A model generated the notes under the pieces. That model was given only the letters and a program-made list of their open reading frames with translations. It was not told the origin of the DNA and did no database searches. Made by a program: the position numbers and the translations under genes. Below are positions 25,564 to 34,638 of a stretch of 64,000 bases of DNA, piece by piece (position 1 is the first letter of the stretch; each line of letters begins with the position of its first letter). The DNA is taken from positions 1,364,001 to 1,428,000 of the forward strand of contig OZ240213.1 in NCBI GenBank assembly GCA_965197555.1, read 5' to 3'. This stretch comes from G965197555 sp965197555 (GTDB lineage: Bacteria > Chloroflexota > Dehalococcoidia > Lucifugimonadales > UBA3495).

Positions 25564-26348
25564 AAGCAGTGATACTGGCAGCGGGGTCCGGGGTTAGGCT
25601 CCGCCCTCTAACCAACAACCTCCCCAAATGCTTGGTGGAAGTACATGGAAAGTCCATGCTGGCCCACCAACTGGAAGCCCTTGCCAGAGCAGGTATTGAT
25701 AGTTGCGTTCTGGTGGTAGGTTACTTGGCTACCCAGATTCGGGAGCGGTTTGGGAATAGGTATGTCGGCGTTGATCTGTCGTACGTGGAAAACGAACGAT
25801 ATGCAGTGACCAACAACATCTACTCCCTGTGGCTCGCGAGGAAAGCTTTAAATGACGACATAATCTTAATTGAGGGGGACCTGGTATTCGAACCTGAGCT
25901 GCTAGACGATCTGGTCAGACGCCACGATCCAGATATTGCGGTGGTGGACCGGTTCGATCCAAGCATGGACGGGACCGTGATCTTGGCCAATGGCGACGTT
26001 GCGGAGGCGATGGTTTTAAAGGCACAACAAGGGACTGACTTCAACTATGGACCCGCGTTGAAGACGGTCAACATATACAAGCTCTCCCGGAACACCATGT
26101 GCAACCTCGTGATTCCTGAGTTGTCTCGCTACCTGATTGCGGGGAGGACCGACCAGTACTATGAAGCTGTTTTCTCGGACCTGATCAAGCGGGACAGCCT
26201 TAAGCTTTCGGTTCTTAAGACAAAACGTAGGTGGGCGGAGGTAGATACGCCTGAGGACTTGGATGCCGCTGAGCGTCAGTTTCCGGCCCCCCGCTGTGTC
26301 GCCGAGCGAGGCGCTGTCTCCTCCACTTTCAGGGCAGCGAGGGATTAG
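25560..26348 (+). CDS. LicC/PntC-like nucleotidyltransferase
   Basis: This 262-residue enzyme activates a phosphorylated small molecule with CTP or another NTP. LAAGSGVRLRPLT (residues 6-18) and Lys23 in LPKCL form the nucleotide-binding loop. YAVTNNIYSLWLA is characteristic of choline-phosphate and aminoethylphosphonate cytidylyltransferases, and IEGDLVF holds a metal-binding Asp. Coupling to an aminotransferase recalls PntC pathways, where the two activities are fused, though the aminotransferase here is of a different class. Substrate unknown. Confidence 0.82.
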   Translation: MKAVILAAGSGVRLRPLTNNLPKCLVEVHGKSMLAHQLEALARAGIDSCVLVVGYLATQIRERFGNRYVGVDLSYVENERYAVTNNIYSLWLARKALNDDIILIEGDLVFEPELLDDLVRRHDPDIAVVDRFDPSMDGTVILANGDVAEAMVLKAQQGTDFNYGPALKTVNIYKLSRNTMCNLVIPELSRYLIAGRTDQYYEAVFSDLIKRDSLKLSVLKTKRRWAEVDTPEDLDAAERQFPAPRCVAERGAVSSTFRAARD

Positions 26349-26396
26349 CCACGACAGCCAAACATAGGAGATCTCCAAGTCGGAGGAAACTCACCG

Positions 26397-27134
26397 ATGA
26401 ATAATTCGAGGGCATGGTCGGAGTCCAGCGCCGTCGACTATTACTCCCAACACCGTCATGAATTGTCTGACCTTTATCCATCGGAGAAGGTCTTTTTACC
26501 GCGTGTGCTCTTTCCCGGCGCCAAGGTGCTGGACATAGGGTGCGCTTCTGGAGGCTTCTACAACATCATGCGGTCCCTGGAGCCAAGTATCGAATACACC
26601 GGCATAGATATAGCCGAACCTGCCATCGCCCTAGCTAAGGAGAAGTATCCCGGGGCGACGTTCCAAGTAACCAGCGGGCTTGAGATTCCCTTCGACGATA
26701 ATAACTTCGACCTCGTCCACTGCACCAGCGTCCTGGTGGTGGAGCCTCGGTATAAAGAGGTCATTGAGGAAATGTATCGGGTCTCCAATCGATTCGTCCT
26801 CGTGGATATGAGGCTGCTGAAGAATATAGGTGATAACCAGGACTTCGAAAGATCGTATTACCGAATTCAGTTCGAGCACGAAGTTGAACAGGCTACGGTG
26901 CCTTACGTGGTCTCCGATGCGGACGAGGTAGTCAACTACATCCTTGATTTGGACCCCAGGCCAAGAGCACTTAGGGCTACAGGTTACTTCCATGAAGTGA
27001 CGCCTATGGCCAATACAACCTTTGATTCAGTCTGTATGACCATATTCCTCATCCAGAAAGGTGACCCCGGAAGAATCGACACTGAATTGGAGCTGGAGGA
27101 CCTTCCTCTAGAATTCGCAATTAGGCCTCGTTGA
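26397..27134 (+). CDS. SAM-dependent class I methyltransferase (first of two)
   Basis: The 245-residue Rossmann-type methyltransferase has motif I VLDIGCASGGFYN, acidic motif II YTGIDIAEPAI, and FDLVHCTSVLVV after strand 4. It starts ATG 26397, 48 bp after the nucleotidyltransferase, with CGGAGGAAAC as ribosome binding site. Its place in the operon suggests it methylates a pathway intermediate, but the acceptor cannot be deduced. Confidence 0.82.
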   Translation: MNNSRAWSESSAVDYYSQHRHELSDLYPSEKVFLPRVLFPGAKVLDIGCASGGFYNIMRSLEPSIEYTGIDIAEPAIALAKEKYPGATFQVTSGLEIPFDDNNFDLVHCTSVLVVEPRYKEVIEEMYRVSNRFVLVDMRLLKNIGDNQDFERSYYRIQFEHEVEQATVPYVVSDADEVVNYILDLDPRPRALRATGYFHEVTPMANTTFDSVCMTIFLIQKGDPGRIDTELELEDLPLEFAIRPR

Positions 27135-27247
27135 GCTCGGAGGTATGGTCTCCCGACGCCAGTTCCTCTGTGGGTTGCTTTCTTGGCTAATCCGGGTCTA
27201 CTAAGACACCGTGTGTCGCCGTCACTATTCATTCTGAAGGGAATCCC

Positions 27248-27865
27248 ATGGCATTGAAGTGGATCGGATGGTCCAGAAGATTGGCCGCGATAGCCCAGGA
27301 CGGACTCACCTACTCTAATAACCCCTTTGACAATGAGCGGTACGCCTCGGTTAGAGATATCGCAGCGGAGATCATGGCTGGGCAGTCCGGCGCTGAGGCC
27401 TCCTACGTCGCAGAACTACTGGCCGGAGAAACCGGCCACGCCACACCCAAGGTTGATGTGAGGGGAGTCATCTTTCAAGCCGACAGAATATTGTTAGTAA
27501 AAGAGAAAGATGATGGGCTGTGGTCACTGCCAGGAGGATGGGCTGAAGTCCAGGAGTCGCCAAGTAACGCGGTCGTCCGTGAAGTACGGGAGGAGTCCGG
27601 GTATGTGAGTGAAGCCGTAAAACTCCTGGCGCTATACGATCGGGGTTGTCATGAGCACCCGCCTTACCCCTTCGCAGTGTACATGTTATTCTTCCTTTGC
27701 AGGCTGATTGACGAACTGCCCATGGAAAGCGAGGAAACCGAAGAAGTCGGCTTCTTTGGACGGAACGAGCTGCCCGAGCTGTCCCGCAACCGGGTTACTC
27801 CGGCTCAGTTAGAGCGGCTCTTCCAGCTTTATGAGAGTCTCGATAGTCTCACGGTCTTTGATTAA
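27248..27865 (+). CDS. Nudix hydrolase
   Basis: This 205-residue pyrophosphohydrolase has the complete Nudix box: GGWAEVQESPSNAVVREVREESGYV with the REVREESG core. The N-terminal 60 residues form a helical extension (MALKWIGWSRRLAAIAQDGLTY) like the Nudix_N domain of ADP-ribose pyrophosphatase-type members. Substrates are nucleoside diphosphates linked to another group, which fits a pathway that makes an NDP-activated intermediate. It lies in the same operon with a 113-bp gap before it. Confidence 0.88.
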   Translation: MALKWIGWSRRLAAIAQDGLTYSNNPFDNERYASVRDIAAEIMAGQSGAEASYVAELLAGETGHATPKVDVRGVIFQADRILLVKEKDDGLWSLPGGWAEVQESPSNAVVREVREESGYVSEAVKLLALYDRGCHEHPPYPFAVYMLFFLCRLIDELPMESEETEEVGFFGRNELPELSRNRVTPAQLERLFQLYESLDSLTVFD

Positions 27866-27907
27866 CGACTTCACCACGCTTTGTTGTAACGAGGGGCATC
27901 CAAGGAC

Positions 27908-28876
27908 ATGGCCGGGAACATGAGCCGCCCGAATAATGACGCCGAGGCGCCGGAAAAGGCCCTAGGGGTTCAAGTTGTGTGCTTCGGCATGATTACACCA
28001 GCCGTCGTATTGGTCGTGGATCGATCACCCGAGCATAATACCGGCACTGCCGTGGAGGAAATCGGCAACTTTATCTCCGACGACGCGGCTATTGTTGCGG
28101 TGTTGCTTCGGCGATGGGGAGTACAGAGCAGCCTCATCGGTACCGCTGTTGGGGACGACACTGCCGGCAGACAATTAGCCAACCAACTGCAAGAAGCAGG
28201 AGTCGCGGGAAACGTTCGTCTTTCCTCTGAAATTAAGACCCCTTTAGAGGTCAACATCGCAGACCCGACGGGAGGACGGACCTACTTTTGGCAGAGGGAC
28301 CCGGAGGTGCTCGCCACCTTGGACACCGCTGACCTGGCTATGATGGAGGGTGCCCAGCTTCTCTACGTGGATTGGTACGACGGCCACCACATTTGTCGTC
28401 CGATGGCAGAAGCAACTCGTTTGGGAATGCCCGTGTTTCTGAATTTAGAGCATGGACACCAGGACCCTGAAGCAATGGCCGGCTACGCTAAGGGTGCTAC
28501 TATCTGTCAAGCAGTGACAGATCCCGCCCAGCGCGGAGGCGATCCTTTCAAGGTAGCAGAAAGACTGTTGGATGCAGGTGTGGAGATTGCGTTGGTTACT
28601 CTAGGGCCCGACGGTTCTGTGGTAGCGGCGGCTGGGGAAGTATTTCTAGTTAACGGGCTGGGACTCCCGGTGAGGGATGGCTGCGCTGCCGGTGCCACCT
28701 ATTCAGCCGCTTTTGCTTACGGATATCTTCTTGGCTGGACCATAGAAGAAACTGCCAGGTTCGCCGCTGCTGCGGCGTCTCTCAAGTGTACGGTAGTGGG
28801 TCCCCGAGCCTTTCCGCTGGGCCAGATACACAAGTTGGCCGAGCAGGTCAAGATCAATCAATCCACGTTTGTGTGA
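27908..28876 (+). CDS. PfkB/ribokinase-family protein lacking the catalytic Asp
   Basis: The 322-residue protein has the ribokinase fold: an N-terminal substrate lid, LGPDGSVVAAAGEVFLVNG, and the C-terminal signature region DGCAAGATYSAAFAYGYLLGWTIEE. The family consensus there is DTTGAGDTFAAGF; here the GAGD motif reads AAGA, so the catalytic base Asp is replaced by Ala and the anion-hole Gly pattern is altered. It may bind sugar or nucleoside and ATP without phosphotransfer, or use another residue. Operon member. Confidence 0.8.
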   Translation: MAGNMSRPNNDAEAPEKALGVQVVCFGMITPAVVLVVDRSPEHNTGTAVEEIGNFISDDAAIVAVLLRRWGVQSSLIGTAVGDDTAGRQLANQLQEAGVAGNVRLSSEIKTPLEVNIADPTGGRTYFWQRDPEVLATLDTADLAMMEGAQLLYVDWYDGHHICRPMAEATRLGMPVFLNLEHGHQDPEAMAGYAKGATICQAVTDPAQRGGDPFKVAERLLDAGVEIALVTLGPDGSVVAAAGEVFLVNGLGLPVRDGCAAGATYSAAFAYGYLLGWTIEETARFAAAAASLKCTVVGPRAFPLGQIHKLAEQVKINQSTFV

Positions 28877-28891
28877 TTCCTGGTAAAGGTA

Positions 28892-29596
28892 ATGTCCGAT
28901 TCTCAAACCGGTCTCCCTGACTACTCCGAGGACTTCTATAGGCTCAACGCCAAGCGGTACTCGGAGGTTTCCCACCAGCTACTACAGTCGATTTACATAA
29001 AGTCGTCTCACCCAGCCCTAAAGGGCGACTTTGATCTACTGGAGCGGCTTGTTGAGATGGCCCTTGGCCGTCGCGGCCTTGACGCCGGCTGCGGTGCTGG
29101 GGCCCGGGACGTTCACTACTTGTGGAGCCGAGGCTTCGATGTGTATGGCATCGATGCAGTTGAGGAGAACATTGAGGCTGCCAAGGAGCTGCACCCCGAG
29201 ATTTCGGACCGGGTTAGTGTCGCTGACCTCCGCCAACCTCTCGACTTCCCCGACGAGTCGTTTGACTTTATCCTCTGCAACGCCGTAATTCAGCACATTG
29301 AACCTGGGCGCTTGTTCGACGTTACCCTGTTGGAGCTGGCAAGGACCTTGAGGCGAGGGGGCATCCTTCAGCTAATGTTCAAGAACGGTCAGGGCGTGAT
29401 AACGGTATATGATCGGGACTATGATGTGCAGAGGTCCTTTCAGCTATACGAAGAGCGGGAAATACTTAACCGGCTAGTGTCTTTGGGCCTGACATTGATA
29501 GAGGCTGATGACCCCAATCAATTAGGCGGGGTGATGTATTTTACCGATCCTAAACCCGTTGAGCACTGCGTCTTTTACCTGAAGAAACGGGCTTAA
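28892..29596 (+). CDS. SAM-dependent class I methyltransferase (second of two)
   Basis: The 234-residue protein has motif I GLDAGCGAGARDVHYL, motif II VYGIDAVEENIEAA and SFDFILCNAVIQHI. It starts 15 bp after the PfkB-like gene. It is not closely similar to the first methyltransferase of the cluster, so the two probably act at different steps. The N-terminal LPDYSEDFYRLNAKRYSEVSHQ segment is typical of small-molecule methyltransferases. Confidence 0.82.
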   Translation: MSDSQTGLPDYSEDFYRLNAKRYSEVSHQLLQSIYIKSSHPALKGDFDLLERLVEMALGRRGLDAGCGAGARDVHYLWSRGFDVYGIDAVEENIEAAKELHPEISDRVSVADLRQPLDFPDESFDFILCNAVIQHIEPGRLFDVTLLELARTLRRGGILQLMFKNGQGVITVYDRDYDVQRSFQLYEEREILNRLVSLGLTLIEADDPNQLGGVMYFTDPKPVEHCVFYLKKRA

Positions 29597-29649
29597 GTCC
29601 GCTTGTCCCTAGCCCCTCCTGAGTGACCCAGACAACTCCCTCCCAGGAG

Positions 29650-30423
29650 CTAATCTTCCGAAGAAGGTGCCTCTAATAGTGCCGCCCGGAGACGTTCCAG
29701 AGTCCCTTCACCGAGACCCATGGAGCGCACGTAGTCTCGGGCGCCTCCGTACGTACTATCGACGTACTCGAGGGCTTCCCGTATGGCATTCCGGCTGCAC
29801 CCCAGCATGCGTTCCAAGCGTCCAAGATCATGATCTATCTGGGCCGCCGCGCGTCGAAGCTCTTCGTAGAGGGGTGTGACATAGCGTTGGGTTAACACGT
29901 AGTCTTCAACAATCTGGTCTCTGGTGACCCCCACCAATTCCAACAGGAGAGCTATCACCACGCCAGTTCGGTCCTTCCCCGCCGAGCAATGAACGATGGC
30001 TGGAAACCCGTCCCTGTCTCCCAGTTCGGTGATAACGTCGGCGATCTGGGTTCCGTAGCCATCGATCAGCAATTTGTACAGTTCTTCCAGAGAGTCGGCA
30101 CGATGTTGGCTAACTATGTGGGGAGCCAACATGGGCAAGTGGACGTAGGCGACCTCCTCCGAGTCTGCAAACACGTCGGGGGCGGTCATAACCTCGATTT
30201 CCGTTCGGAGGTCTATCACGGTCCGGAGTCCGGAGTCGATTAAAGAGCGTTGAGCTGCCTTTGGAACGCGGTGCAGGCCATCGGAGCGATATAAGGTACG
30301 CCATTGGGTGTATGACCCATCATGTGTCGTGTAGCCTCCTACGTCCCGAAGGTTATAAGTCCCTTCCAGGGGCCAATGCCGCTGCAAGTTGAGGTCAGCC
30401 TGGGTACTGGGGTCATCCTTCAA
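29650..30423 (-). CDS. Tyrosine/dual-specificity phosphatase (Tyr_phosphatase3 type)
   Basis: The 257-residue protein carries the Cx5R loop HCSAGKDRTGVV, where the Cys forms the phospho-enzyme. RHWPLEGTYNLRDVGGY at the N-terminus is the hallmark of this bacterial family. Members act on phosphotyrosine or phosphoinositides, but many have unknown substrates. It is convergent with the preceding operon and could dephosphorylate its product or be independent. Confidence 0.86.
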   Translation of the reverse strand: MKDDPSTQADLNLQRHWPLEGTYNLRDVGGYTTHDGSYTQWRTLYRSDGLHRVPKAAQRSLIDSGLRTVIDLRTEIEVMTAPDVFADSEEVAYVHLPMLAPHIVSQHRADSLEELYKLLIDGYGTQIADVITELGDRDGFPAIVHCSAGKDRTGVVIALLLELVGVTRDQIVEDYVLTQRYVTPLYEELRRAAAQIDHDLGRLERMLGCSRNAIREALEYVDSTYGGARDYVRSMGLGEGTLERLRAALLEAPSSED

Positions 30424-30487
30424 GGGCTGCTCCCTCCTGCGAAGGAAATAAGTGAGGTGTAGCGTAGGCCTTTCTGAGTGCTGGAGT
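30424..30487. other. Short gap upstream of the phosphatase
   Basis: AGGAGGGAGCAG-like ribosome binding site for the phosphatase lies at its left edge. Nothing else seen. Confidence 0.4.
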
Positions 30488-30757
30488 CTAGGAGGTTTGC
30501 CACCCCAGGCGCGGCATAGATGGAATTGTTGAACAGGCCAATGCTTGGATAGTGGGTGTGCCTCGATGACCTCGCAGATTTTCGGCGGGATCTGGCTTGT
30601 GACTCCTAGCGGCGGCGGGCGTCATATGGACGGCGCTGAGGTGGATGAAATACAAGTCCTCTTGTCTGAGCAATAGAGCCTCTCTTGATGCTTCGTCGTC
30701 GTTTAACATATAGCATGGATGAAAGGCTATTTGGTTAAGAAGCCTTTCATTGACCAT
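30488..30757 (-). CDS. Possible small hypothetical protein or gene remnant
   Basis: An 89-codon ORF starts at ATG 30757, but its frame stays open upstream to about 30910 and reads protein-like (NTIIQFLATNNRFINDLSN, then RLLNQIAFHPCYML and REALLLRQEDLYFIHL). No family was recognised and no ribosome binding site is evident. It may be the end of a gene whose 5' part has been lost. It is the only content of the 490-bp gap between the phosphatase and the membrane protein. Confidence 0.3.
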   Translation of the reverse strand: MVNERLLNQIAFHPCYMLNDDEASREALLLRQEDLYFIHLSAVHMTPAAARSHKPDPAENLRGHRGTPTIQALACSTIPSMPRLGWQTS

Positions 30758-30914
30758 TAAGGCTCGATTAAACTTCCTGCTAGTTGAGACAACAGCGAAT
30801 GAAGCATTGGACAGGTCATTGATGAACCGGTTGTTCGTTGCCAGAAACTGGATAATGGTGTTCCCTTGCAGGGAGGCCAGGTCACTGGAGTTGTACCGGA
30901 CGGGGGTCGACTAA

Positions 30915-31667
30915 ATGCAAAGTTCAGAAGAGTCTCTGCCGCCATCCACCGTTGACCTAGCTGGTGCGTCTTCCTGGAACAATGCTGTCCGCCTAACCGG
31001 AGCAGTCCTGATCCTCGCTGCAATTGCGACAGTGGTCTCCGTTGGCGCAAGAGTAGCCGCGGGAGCGGACCAACCCACACTCTTGGAATCCATGGCGGCT
31101 ATTTCCGGGAACAAGGTCGAATACAGTATCGGCGGCGCAGCGAGGGTGGTGTCAGGATTAGCTTTGATGGCCGGGGCATGGTTGATGTTAAAGACATGGA
31201 CCATTCGGCGACAAAGGGCAGGGTCCTTGGTGCTGGCCCTGTTCGCTGCATCAGGCGCTTTCACGGCGGTATCGGGCTTGTCCGCAGTCGCGTTGGCGGC
31301 TTCGGTACCTGCTCTAACCGAAGGTGCCGCCATTAGTACGATGGATGCGCCCGTTGAGGCGTTGGCTTATTCCCGGTGGCTCACCGGTAAAATCGGTTTC
31401 ACCCTAGCTGGGCTGGCATTGATTGGCACGGCGGGTTGCCTGCGCAACGGCGGCGGCACTGTAAGGCTCACTTCTTTGCTATCAGGGGCCATAGGCATTG
31501 GGATGCTATTCATCTGGCTTGATGCTGCTACGGTGATGCACCGTATCACAGGTGTGGCTTTCCTGTTGTGGCTGGTGGTACTGGGCGGAATGCTTCTCAC
31601 GGGTTGGTTGGAGCGGCGCTTGGCCGGGTTTGTCAGCCATGCGTCAACCGGCTCAATAGACGGTTAG
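30915..31667 (+). CDS. Hypothetical membrane protein with about six TM segments
   Basis: The 250-residue protein has hydrophobic segments near 26-50, 75-95, 105-130, 160-180, 190-205 and 212-232, separated by short loops. RRQRAGS and the C-terminal RRLAG are likely cytoplasmic. No catalytic motif was recognised. It is convergent with phoU and separated from it by 62 bp. Function unknown. Confidence 0.7.
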   Translation: MQSSEESLPPSTVDLAGASSWNNAVRLTGAVLILAAIATVVSVGARVAAGADQPTLLESMAAISGNKVEYSIGGAARVVSGLALMAGAWLMLKTWTIRRQRAGSLVLALFAASGAFTAVSGLSAVALAASVPALTEGAAISTMDAPVEALAYSRWLTGKIGFTLAGLALIGTAGCLRNGGGTVRLTSLLSGAIGIGMLFIWLDAATVMHRITGVAFLLWLVVLGGMLLTGWLERRLAGFVSHASTGSIDG

Positions 31668-31729
31668 GCCGGGGCGAAAAGAAGTTGGACTTGCTTGGGC
31701 GCAGGCCTGGGGCCATAGGTTGTGCCATC

Positions 31730-32425
31730 CTAATACCGGGAAGCATTTACGTCGACCGTCCCGCCAGTGACAAGGAACATAACCCGTTCGGCGATGTTGG
31801 TTGCCCTGTCGGCTGTCCGCTCCAAATTGTGAGCCACCCACAGGAGGTAGGTAGCGCGCTGGATGGTTCCCGGGTCTTGCAACATGAAGGTTAGAAGGTC
31901 CCGATAGACCTGGTCGTAAAGCGCATCCACTTCATCATCGTCTTTGCAGACCTGAATAGCGTTGGCCTTGATGGTCTCCTCATCCTCGTCCAAATCCACT
32001 GCTTGCATCAAGGCACCCAGGCCCCGGTGCATCATGTCTATAGACTTATTGGCCATGCGCGGGATGTCGATCAAGGGTTTCAGGGGTGGCTCGTTGCCCA
32101 TCATAAGGCTAATCTTGGCGATGCCCTCCGCATAGTCGCCGATGCGTTCCAACTCCACCGCTACGTGGAGTACCGTGATCAGGGTCCGCAGATCGGTGGC
32201 TAGGGGCTGCTGCGTAGCCATGAGGAAGATGCACTGCTCTTCGAGCTGAAACCGCATCCGGTCGATGACATCGTCCTCACTGATGACTGTCCGCGAAGCC
32301 TCCAAGTCCCGGTCTTTAAGGGCTTGGACCGCATTTTCTACGGATTTTTCCACCAGATGTCCCAGGGTCAACAAGTCGCTTTCGAGCTGTTTTAGGTTTC
32401 GATCGAAATCTTCCCGAGTGGTCAT
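31730..32425 (-). CDS. phoU: Phosphate transport regulator PhoU
   Basis: This 231-residue all-helical protein signals phosphate sufficiency from the Pst transporter to the PhoR kinase. It contains two PhoU repeats with the metal-binding pattern ELERIGDYAEGIAK and NLERTADRATNIAERV. It ends the pst operon. Normally pstB separates it from pstA; here only 182 non-coding bp lie between. Confidence 0.95.
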   Translation of the reverse strand: MTTREDFDRNLKQLESDLLTLGHLVEKSVENAVQALKDRDLEASRTVISEDDVIDRMRFQLEEQCIFLMATQQPLATDLRTLITVLHVAVELERIGDYAEGIAKISLMMGNEPPLKPLIDIPRMANKSIDMMHRGLGALMQAVDLDEDEETIKANAIQVCKDDDEVDALYDQVYRDLLTFMLQDPGTIQRATYLLWVAHNLERTADRATNIAERVMFLVTGGTVDVNASRY

Positions 32426-32607
32426 ATCTACCCCCGAGGCCAGATGGAATTGGACCTATTCCGTGCTTGGCCGCATCGGGCCATCTAGGACGCCCCTGAG
32501 TCCCTGCCAAGCAGCCCCCAGTGCTGCGCACGCCTATCGGTTTGCCAAATACTGCGCCGAAGACCGACTTGCTTTAATGATCAGGCTGGTTCTTGCGTTA
32601 ACCATTC

Positions 32608-33492
32608 CTACCACTCGGCCTTCCTCTGGAACTTGTTGCGGAGAATCACCGCCAACGCGTTCATGGAGAGCAATACCACTAATAGCACTATGATTCCGGC
32701 AGCGGCGTTGACGTGGAATCCTTCTTGGGGCCGGGAGGTCCAGTTGAATATCTGTATCGGCAACACCGTGAATCGGCTCAACGGACCGTCAGGGGCAAAG
32801 GGCACGAAAGTCAAGGCTCCCATGACGATGAGGGGCGCGGTCTCTCCTACCGCGCGGCTTACCGCCAGAATCACGCCCGTGAGAATACCCGGGAAGGCGT
32901 AGGGCAGCACCAGGTTCCAAATGACCTGCCAGCGGGTGGCCCCCAGGGCGAATCCTCCTTCTCTTAACGACGGTGGCACAGCGCGTAGGGCCTCTTGGGA
33001 AGCAATAATTACTATGGGCAGAATCAGTAGTGCAAGGGTTAGGCCGCCAGCGATTACACTCCTTCCCAGTTCCAGGACCCGGACGAATATTTCCAGGCCC
33101 AGGATTCCGTAAACTATGGAGGGGACGCCGGCCAGGTTGGCGATGTTGACGCGGACCACCCGGGCGAACAAGCTCCGAGCGGCATACTCCTCCAGGTAGA
33201 TCGCAGCCCCCACTCCCAAGTTGAAGGCCAATATGCCGGCGATGCCCACCACATATATGCTGCCCAATAGAGCGGCCTGGATGCCAGCTCGGTCCGGAAA
33301 CCTGGAAGGGAAGCTGGTCAAAAAGTCCCAGCTTAAACGGCTTAGCCCTTGGGACAGAACGTTGAAAAGCAAGGCCGCCAGCATTCCCACGCCAATCAAG
33401 ATGGCGGCCAGGCACAGCAAGTAGAAGATCTGCCCCTTGACTTTCCGGTACTGCTTCCGTTTCTGGAAGTCGCTTTGGGTGATGACGGCCAT
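32608..33492 (-). CDS. pstA: Phosphate ABC transporter permease PstA
   Basis: This 294-residue inner-membrane subunit has six predicted TM segments. The EAA loop is EALRAVPPSLREGGFALGATRWQVIWNLVLP, which contacts the ATPase. It overlaps the pstC stop by one base (TAATG). The partner ATPase PstB is not encoded next to it. Confidence 0.94.
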   Translation of the reverse strand: MAVITQSDFQKRKQYRKVKGQIFYLLCLAAILIGVGMLAALLFNVLSQGLSRLSWDFLTSFPSRFPDRAGIQAALLGSIYVVGIAGILAFNLGVGAAIYLEEYAARSLFARVVRVNIANLAGVPSIVYGILGLEIFVRVLELGRSVIAGGLTLALLILPIVIIASQEALRAVPPSLREGGFALGATRWQVIWNLVLPYAFPGILTGVILAVSRAVGETAPLIVMGALTFVPFAPDGPLSRFTVLPIQIFNWTSRPQEGFHVNAAAGIIVLLVVLLSMNALAVILRNKFQRKAEW

Positions 33493-34472
33493 TATTCGTA
33501 CTCTTCCCGGAACCTGCGAACGAAGTATTGGCTCAACAGATTCACTCCTAACGTTATAGCAAACAGAGTCAATGCCACCGCGAAGATGGTCTTGAACTCC
33601 AGAGTGCCGGTGGGAGTGTCTCCCAAGCTGACTTGAACGATGTAGGCGGTCATCGTCTCGATGGGAACGAAGGGGTTGAGGGTGAAGTTGGGGTTCTGAC
33701 CCGCGGCAATCGTCACTATCATGGTCTCACCGATAGCGCGGGACATGGCGAGGATGAACGCCGCCACTATCCCGGACAGCGCGGCCGGCACCACCACCTT
33801 AGTGGCCACCTCTAGTTTGGTCGCTCCCAATGCATAGGCCCCTTCCCGGAGGGAGCGCGGCACCGCCTGCATAGCGTCTTCACTCAAGCTAGATACCATA
33901 GGCAGGATCATTATCCCCATGACAATGGAGGCGCTCATGCCGTTGAACACTGATATGTCATCGGACACTTGGCGCAGAAGAGGGGTCACGAACAATAGCG
34001 CGAAATACCCGTAGACCACGGTTGGTATCCCGGCCAAGACTTCAAGCACGGGTTTCACTACCCTTCTGACAGGGTCCGGGGCGTATTCGGCCAGGTAGAT
34101 AGCGCTCAGCAACCCCAGAGGGAGAGCAATAAACATGGCCCCAACCGAGGTAAGCATGGTGCCCATGATCAGAGGCCAGATGCCGAAGTGCTTGGATGCG
34201 AAGAGCGGGGTCCACTTGGTACTGCCGAAGAACTCTAGGAACGACACCTCTTGGAAGAAAAGTATGGCTTCGAATAAGAGCACCGATATGATGCCGACGG
34301 TGGTGAAGATGGACAACGTGGCACAGGCCAGCAGGACCAGCTTGATAATAGTCTCCGGAAGGTATCGTTTCCCTCGCCGGCCAAGCAGCGACTGAAGGAA
34401 ATATAGGCGCGCCCCAGCTACCCCCGAATCTCCTCCTGTAATGAGCCTCATCGGGTTGTCTCGCTGGTCCAC
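33492..34472 (-). CDS. pstC: Phosphate ABC transporter permease PstC
   Basis: The 326-residue permease has an N-terminal cytoplasmic segment, then six TM helices. The EAA loop reads EDAMQAVPRSLREGAYALGATKLEVATKVVVP. It lies 166 bp downstream of pstS, with no gene between. Together with PstA it forms the phosphate channel. Confidence 0.94.
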   Translation of the reverse strand: MDQRDNPMRLITGGDSGVAGARLYFLQSLLGRRGKRYLPETIIKLVLLACATLSIFTTVGIISVLLFEAILFFQEVSFLEFFGSTKWTPLFASKHFGIWPLIMGTMLTSVGAMFIALPLGLLSAIYLAEYAPDPVRRVVKPVLEVLAGIPTVVYGYFALLFVTPLLRQVSDDISVFNGMSASIVMGIMILPMVSSLSEDAMQAVPRSLREGAYALGATKLEVATKVVVPAALSGIVAAFILAMSRAIGETMIVTIAAGQNPNFTLNPFVPIETMTAYIVQVSLGDTPTGTLEFKTIFAVALTLFAITLGVNLLSQYFVRRFREEYE

Positions 34473-34638
34473 GTGTGTTCTGGCGTAACCGTTTTCACTG
34501 TTATTCTCTGGGCGATGGCCCGCACCAAAATAGCATGTGCTGTGGTTGAATTAATCAATGGGGTAAGGAAAATTAAGAGGCAGCGATCAGGCGGGATCAC
34601 GTGCGCCTTGATCGTCGATTCCCAATATCTCCCTGTGG

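Noticed and set aside
30757..31080. 107-codon minus-strand ORF overlapping the membrane protein gene
   Set aside because: It is antisense to a well-supported membrane protein and has a biased Arg/Pro/Leu composition.
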